DNA of 9,572 nucleotides from Desulfotomaculum sp. (GTDB taxonomy: Bacteria; Bacillota; Desulfotomaculia; Desulfotomaculales; Desulfohalotomaculaceae), in assembly GCA_021129815.1 (NCBI GenBank), contig JAJOKN010000102.1, positions 1,291 to 10,862 on the forward strand, given 5' to 3'. Of the stretch, positions 5,793 to 9,572 are shown piece after piece (the stretch's first letter is position 1; every line of letters starts with the position of its first letter). Under the pieces are notes generated by a model. That model saw only the letters and a program-made list of their open reading frames with translations, was not told where the DNA came from and did no database searches. Position numbers and translations under genes: made by a program.

Positions 5793-7379
5793 TTAATAAT
5801 CTTTTCTCAAGTAACTGATTGCTTTTAAGTTGTGAGCGCGTGAGTTAGTTCTGTGGGGGTGCAATAACTCGTATGCAAGTGGACTTAACGGATATTTCAA
5901 AAAATTCTCATATACTGCTATCAACTCGGGATTTTCGTGGCACTCGCGCAGTTCCATACTTGCATCTTGCTTGTAAATAGTTTCCTTGCGCTTTTTTATC
6001 ATTTCATCTGTTGGCGGCAGAGTAGATCTTGGCATTCCACCGCCTCCGATGCAGCCGCCGGGACATGCCATTACTTCTACTAAATGATATGGCGCCATTT
6101 CATCTGCATCTCCTTTACGCATATTTTCTAATATTACTCTAGCATGAGCAAGACCATGTACAACTGCTACGTGCATTGTGCCAAATTTTTTAATTTCAGC
6201 AGTACCTAATTTTATTCTTTCCATGCCGCGAACTTCTGTCCAGTTGAAAAATTTAGCAGGTGCTTTTTTACCGGTAATTATAAAGTGTGCTGTTCTAGAA
6301 CAGGCTTCTGCTACTCCACCGGTTGCCCCAAAGATAAGACCTGCACCGGAACTCAAACCTAAAATAGGATCATAATTTTGCGGTTCTAAAGCAGTAATAT
6401 CTATTTTGGCTTCTTTTAGCATTTTAGCGAGTTCTCTTACTGTAAGAACTGCATCGGTATCTCTTATGTGTTCTTTACCCCAATATTTACCAGATGCATT
6501 CATACCTATGTCCATTATTTCATCTTTTTTAGCTATGCAGGGCATAATAGCCACCATAAAGATTTTTTCTGGGTCGATGTTGTTGACTTTAGCATAATAA
6601 GTTTTAGTAAGAGAGCTCAGCATCTGCATCGGCGTTCCTGCAGAGGATATATGATCCAAAAGATCTGGATACCAATACTCACAGAATTTGTACCAAGCAG
6701 GACAGCACGAAGTCACAAGAGGGAGTTTTTTATCTTTTTCACCTTTTAATATTTTAAAGAACTCTGCGCTTTCTTCTACTATTGTAAAGTCAGCACCAGT
6801 ATTTGTGTCAAAGACTTTATCAAAACCGAGCTTTTTCAATGCCGCTACTTGTTGACCTTGAACCCACTCACCGGGAGATAAGCCGAATTCTTCGCCTAAT
6901 GCTACGCGTGTAGCAGGAGCAGTTTGAACTACTACAAATTTATCTGGATCATTTAATGCTTCCCAAACTTTTTGGGTATCGTCTTTTTCGATTAATGAAT
7001 GCGTGGGGCACCACATAACGCATTGACCGCAGTCAACACATATAACATCATCAACTATAGGGAGTTCATAATAACCGTAAACTGATTGTATGTCTCTACA
7101 TGCTTGGATGCACTGTCCGCACAAAATGCACTTTTCGTCATCGCGATCTAGAGATAGAGATTCAGGATGTATGGGAATACGACCGCGCACTTTTGCAGGC
7201 CATTTGTGTTTTACCTGATATTGTTCTGGAATCCAGCCATCACCGACTACTGCTTTATCAAAGTGCTGACAGCCAGTTAGCGAAATTGTTCCTCCTGTAA
7301 TTCCTGCCGCTGCCATCAACTTCAAAAACTGTCTTCGCGTTAGTGCTTTTTTATCTTTTTCCTTATCGTTTGTATTCAT
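5793..7379 (-). CDS. [FeFe] hydrogenase with Tat signal and lipobox
   Basis: Catalyses 2H+ + 2e- to H2, in either direction. Seen in 528 aa: TRRQFLK (14-20), a twin-arginine motif; a hydrophobic stretch (21-34) and lipobox LTGC with C37; two [4Fe-4S] motifs (C84/87/90/94 and C114/117/120/124); H-cluster motifs TSCCPAW (223-229; C225 matches the proton-relay cysteine, C226 a ligand), MPCIAKKDE (279-287; C281) and MACPGGCIGGGG (437-448; C439, C443); and a C-terminal small-subunit-type tail (HENP at 481 to ELLHPH at 504-509). All catalytic residues are present. Inference: exported folded by Tat and lipid-anchored outside the membrane. Start ATG complementary to 7377-7379, behind AAGGTGGTGG (7386-7395). 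The gene follows ferritin after 70 bases holding a hairpin, without a clear promoter of its own. Electron partner unknown; no membrane or cytochrome subunit is in the window. Confidence 0.95.
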   Translation of the reverse strand: MNTNDKEKDKKALTRRQFLKLMAAAGITGGTISLTGCQHFDKAVVGDGWIPEQYQVKHKWPAKVRGRIPIHPESLSLDRDDEKCILCGQCIQACRDIQSVYGYYELPIVDDVICVDCGQCVMWCPTHSLIEKDDTQKVWEALNDPDKFVVVQTAPATRVALGEEFGLSPGEWVQGQQVAALKKLGFDKVFDTNTGADFTIVEESAEFFKILKGEKDKKLPLVTSCCPAWYKFCEYWYPDLLDHISSAGTPMQMLSSLTKTYYAKVNNIDPEKIFMVAIMPCIAKKDEIMDIGMNASGKYWGKEHIRDTDAVLTVRELAKMLKEAKIDITALEPQNYDPILGLSSGAGLIFGATGGVAEACSRTAHFIITGKKAPAKFFNWTEVRGMERIKLGTAEIKKFGTMHVAVVHGLAHARVILENMRKGDADEMAPYHLVEVMACPGGCIGGGGMPRSTLPPTDEMIKKRKETIYKQDASMELRECHENPELIAVYENFLKYPLSPLAYELLHPHRTNSRAHNLKAISYLRKDY

Positions 7380-7403
7380 AAGTACCCACCACCTTATTAA
7401 AAG

Positions 7404-7437
7404 AATCTCTGAAAAAGCAACGGAAGATTCAGAGGTT
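7404..7437 (-). terminator. Hairpin between ferritin and hydrogenase genes
   Basis: AATCTCTGAA (7404-7413) and TTCAGAGGTT (7428-7437) form a stem with a 14-base loop: 7 contiguous bp (CTCTGAA/TTCAGAG) plus outer pairs. On the minus strand one outer position is a C-A mismatch. In the transcription direction the stem is followed by TTCTTTT and then the hydrogenase ribosome binding site. It may be a leaky terminator or a processing site that sets the ferritin-to-hydrogenase ratio. Confidence 0.45.
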
Positions 7438-7449
7438 CACGATTGTCAT

Positions 7450-7947
7450 TTATTTTGCTTGTGCGCGCATGCCAAGCTCCTTATCCATTATCAATAGCGC
7501 TCCAGGAGCATTGGATATTAATTTTAGCCGCTCAACTATAGATTTAATGGACTCCTCTTCTTCTACTTGCTCGCTTATAAACCACTGCAGCATATTGTGA
7601 GAAGCATGGTCTTTTTCTGCAATAGCGAGGTCAACTAAGTGGTTTATCATTTTTGTTACTTTTTGTTCGTGTTCGTATGCTTTTTCAAATACATCTAGCG
7701 CTGAATTCCATTCTGCTGGGGGTTGTTCGATGGCAGTTAAAGTTACAGAGCCACCTCTTGCATGAATGTAGTCGAAAACTTTCATTGCATGGGTTAATTC
7801 TTCTTGTGCCTGCATGCGCATCCATGAAGCAGCACCATTTAAATTTTGTTGTGCTAGATAGTTTGACATAGATAAATATAGATAAGAAGAATATAATTCT
7901 GCGTTAACCTGTTTATTCAGCGCTTCTTGAAGCTTGCTGTTTAACAT
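7450..7947 (-). CDS. ftnA: Non-haem bacterial ferritin
   Basis: Forms a 24-subunit cytoplasmic shell that oxidises Fe(II) and stores it as a mineral, limiting Fenton chemistry. The 165-aa product is a complete four-helix ferritin. The ferroxidase residues fall at the same numbers as in E. coli FtnA: E17, Y24, E50, H53, E94, Q127 and E130 (in NAELYSSYLYL, QEELTH, YEHEQKV and SEQVEEEE). It lacks the haem-binding features of bacterioferritin and is not a Dps. The start ATG (7945-7947) follows TGGAGGGA (7953-7960). The gene lies upstream of the hydrogenase gene on the same strand, 70 bases away, and downstream of rubredoxin-fprA, so it belongs to an oxygen/iron protection block. A candidate promoter lies at 8009-8037. 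Confidence 0.95.
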   Translation of the reverse strand: MLNSKLQEALNKQVNAELYSSYLYLSMSNYLAQQNLNGAASWMRMQAQEELTHAMKVFDYIHARGGSVTLTAIEQPPAEWNSALDVFEKAYEHEQKVTKMINHLVDLAIAEKDHASHNMLQWFISEQVEEEESIKSIVERLKLISNAPGALLIMDKELGMRAQAK

Positions 7948-8006
7948 AGAAATCCCTCCATAATTAGTATATTACTGATTTTTTGCTGTTACACACGCTG
8001 CTTAGG

Positions 8007-8037
8007 ATATAATATCATATAACGTGGCTGTATTCTA
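8007..8037 (-). promoter_or_regulatory. Candidate ferritin promoter with AT-rich near-palindrome
   Basis: On the minus strand TAGAAT (complement of 8032-8037) and TATTAT (complement of 8009-8014) are 17 bp apart, placing the start near 8002 and a leader of about 55 nt. The -35 is weak. The -10 lies inside a 14-bp near-palindrome (8007-8020, 12 of 14 positions symmetric) that resembles a compressed PerR/Fur-type site, TATAAT-ATCATA, without the usual central base. PerR control would suit ferritin, but the match is poor. Confidence 0.3.
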
Positions 8038-8110
8038 CTTGGGTTGAATAGTTAATAAAATTTTAAGCTTTAAGCCTTAGTTTTTGATGGTATTTTTTAA
8101 AGAGCAAATA

Positions 8111-8169
8111 AACTATGCATGGAGTTTTTTAGTTTGTTGTGGATTGGTATATAAAACCCATGCATAGTT
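8111..8169. repeat. 12-bp perfect inverted repeat between fprA and ferritin
   Basis: AACTATGCATGG (8111-8122) and CCATGCATAGTT (8158-8169) are exact inverted copies separated by 35 bases. Each arm holds the palindrome ATGCAT. No U-tract follows on either strand and no flanking target duplication is evident. Possible readings: a 3' stem for the fprA transcript, a two-site operator, or the ends of a tiny mobile remnant. Confidence 0.7.
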
Positions 8170-8222
8170 ATTGTGCGAAAAGGGAATTGAAGCTGTTATA
8201 TGCAACCTTGGGAAATTTATGT

Positions 8223-9386
8223 TTAGCTTAACTGGCTTTCAACTTTTTCAGTTATTTCTTTTAATGTGTTTTCATCAGGCACATATTGTACCTTTATTTG
8301 TTCCATCAATTCCATTTTTGTATCTTTTAACATTTCTTTTACCTGTCCAACACTTTGACCACTCCATCCAAAAGAGCCAAAAGCAAGCCCTATACGATTT
8401 TTAGGCGCAAGACCTTTCATATAAGTTAAGAATGATGCTACTGTTGGCATCATATTGTTATTTAGCGTGGGTGATCCTACACAGATATACTTTGCGTCCA
8501 ACACATCTACTATAACATCGGAGATGTGGTTTTTGGTTAAGCACATCATTTTGGTTGCTGTGCCTTTGTTTTCAAAGGCTGTTTGTATGGCTTTAGCAAT
8601 TTTAGCAGTTGATCCCCACATGGAATCGTAAATAATAACTGCTTTGTTTTCAGTTTCATTAGCTGACCACTTTTGATATGCGCTTACTATATCTTTTATA
8701 TGTGAGCGCCAGATAATTCCATGACTTGGAGCAGCTATGTCTATTTCTAATCCGCTTATTGCTTTTAGAGCAGCGCTTACGGGCTTATCATACAGCATTA
8801 ATATGTTTGCGTAATATTTTTTAGCTTCATGCATGATTATGCCCATTGAGTACTCATCATCAAAGCGCTCTGTTGATGCTAAATGTTGTCCTAGCGCATC
8901 ATTTGGAAACAATATTTTATCTTCCGGCAGGTAAGTGACCATGCTGTCTGGCCAGTGAGCCATTGGCACATGTACAAATGTCAGAGTGCGCTTGCCGATT
9001 TTTATTGACTCGCCGGATTTTACAACTTTGAAGTTCCAATCCTTATGATAATGAGCTCTTAAGCCGGGCATTCCTTTTGTTGAAGTTATTAAAGTTGCAT
9101 TTTTTGCTATTTCCATAACTTGCGGTAAGCTTCCAGAGTGATCCATTTCTACATGGTTTGAAACTACATAGTCGATTTTTGATGGATCTACGATTTTTGA
9201 AATGCGCTCCAACATTTCATCGCACAAGTAATATTTAACTGTATCTATCAATGTGATTTTTTCATCCACTATTAGATAAGCGTTGTATGTTGAACCGCGC
9301 TGTGTTAGGTATCCGTGAAAATTTCTTACAGCCCAATCTATGCCTCCAACCCAATATATGTCATCTTTCAACTTTACTGGTTGCAT
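8223..9386 (-). CDS. fprA: Flavodiiron protein (O2/NO reductase), FprA type
   Basis: Reduces O2 to water, and in some members NO to N2O, using electrons from rubredoxin; a cytoplasmic defence enzyme of anaerobes. The 387-aa product has a metallo-beta-lactamase-like diiron domain (about 1-245) and a flavodoxin domain (about 248-387). Diiron ligands are all visible: H78, E80 and D82 (in NHVEMDH), H144 (in MAHWPDSM), D163 (in NDALGQH) and H222 (in SHGIIWR). The FMN phosphate loop is YDSMWGSTAKIA (253-264). There is no C-terminal rubredoxin or NAD(P)H-flavin reductase extension, so it is a class A enzyme needing a separate rubredoxin, and one is encoded immediately upstream. Its ATG overlaps the rubredoxin stop (TAATG), with GAGGAGG (9397-9403) inside the rubredoxin gene, so translation is probably coupled. 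Confidence 0.96.
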   Translation of the reverse strand: MQPVKLKDDIYWVGGIDWAVRNFHGYLTQRGSTYNAYLIVDEKITLIDTVKYYLCDEMLERISKIVDPSKIDYVVSNHVEMDHSGSLPQVMEIAKNATLITSTKGMPGLRAHYHKDWNFKVVKSGESIKIGKRTLTFVHVPMAHWPDSMVTYLPEDKILFPNDALGQHLASTERFDDEYSMGIIMHEAKKYYANILMLYDKPVSAALKAISGLEIDIAAPSHGIIWRSHIKDIVSAYQKWSANETENKAVIIYDSMWGSTAKIAKAIQTAFENKGTATKMMCLTKNHISDVIVDVLDAKYICVGSPTLNNNMMPTVASFLTYMKGLAPKNRIGLAFGSFGWSGQSVGQVKEMLKDTKMELMEQIKVQYVPDENTLKEITEKVESQLS

Positions 9387-9550
9387 TACTCATCTGCCTC
9401 CTCAAACATGTTTTTTTCTACTCCACATATGGGACATACCCAATCATCAGGCAACTCTTCAAATGGTGTGCCGGGATCTATGCCGTTATCTGGATCTCCA
9501 TTTTCAGGATCATAGATATAACCGCATGCAGTACAGCGATATTTTTTCAC
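9386..9550 (-). CDS. Rubredoxin
   Basis: Small one-iron electron carrier, here the likely donor to the flavodiiron protein. The 54-aa product is complete: CTACGY (6-11) and CPICGV (39-44) provide the four iron ligands C6, C9, C39 and C42, and the sequence between has the usual YDPENGDPDNGI and FEELPDDWVCP features. It starts at GTG (complement of 9548-9550). This start is chosen because AAGGATGTGATC (complement of 9555-9566) matches the full anti-Shine-Dalgarno complement at 11 of 12 positions, with its core about 11 bases upstream. The stop shares one base with the fprA start, so the two are cotranscribed. The promoter lies outside the window. The acidic tail (FEEADE) is ordinary for the family. 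Confidence 0.96.
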   Translation of the reverse strand: MKKYRCTACGYIYDPENGDPDNGIDPGTPFEELPDDWVCPICGVEKNMFEEADE

Positions 9551-9572
9551 TTTTGATCACATCCTTAAAGAA

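Noticed and set aside
6178..6749. Three plus-strand open frames inside the hydrogenase gene
   Set aside because: They lie opposite conserved H-cluster coding sequence and look like complement artefacts without start signals.
8111..8169. CRISPR-like or MITE interpretation of the 12-bp inverted repeat
   Set aside because: There is only one pair of arms, no repeated spacer units and no target-site duplication, so neither reading can be supported.
8171..8404. Plus-strand frame across the fprA 3' end; similar frames near 9287-9556
   Set aside because: Antisense to conserved flavodiiron and rubredoxin coding sequence; the hydrophobic content comes from the reverse complement of charged codons.

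Overview
The window looks like chromosomal DNA of a low-G+C, anaerobic Bacillota, most likely a clostridial or thermoanaerobacterial lineage. The evidence is AT-rich DNA with strong AGGAGG-type ribosome binding sites, a bifunctional RibBA of the Gram-positive type, a zinc-ribbon L28, an [FeFe] hydrogenase, and a rubredoxin/flavodiiron pair. The species cannot be named from this sequence alone, and a thermophile is only a guess.

Left part (about 1-2640, + strand): a riboflavin operon ribE-ribBA-ribH. The usual first gene, ribD, is not visible. In its place, just before ribE, lies a degenerate 7-bp tandem array (111-166), and no FMN riboswitch is recognisable in the 176 bases available. The ribE start is abnormal: the conserved N-terminus begins at an ATA codon placed correctly behind a Shine-Dalgarno-like GGTGGTG, while the only in-frame ATG/GTG codons overlap or precede that site.

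Centre (about 2700-5490): rpmB (ribosomal protein L28) on the - strand with a good promoter and a leader of about 100 nt. Divergent from it are a 71-aa orphan gene and recG (replication-fork helicase) on the + strand. The gap after recG (5488-5792) holds a G+C-richer scrap of an IS110-family transposase and a 9-bp inverted repeat.

Right part (about 5793-9550, all - strand): an oxygen/redox block. In transcription order it runs rubredoxin, flavodiiron protein FprA (stop and start overlap, TAATG), a 275-bp gap with a 12-bp inverted repeat and a candidate promoter, ferritin, a hairpin, and an [FeFe] hydrogenase. Rubredoxin and FprA form an O2 (or NO) reduction route and ferritin stores iron. The hydrogenase has all H-cluster ligands and two [4Fe-4S] motifs, plus a twin-arginine signal ending in a lipobox, so it is predicted to be a lipid-anchored enzyme on the outer face of the membrane. 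That hydrogenase is the most interesting protein here.
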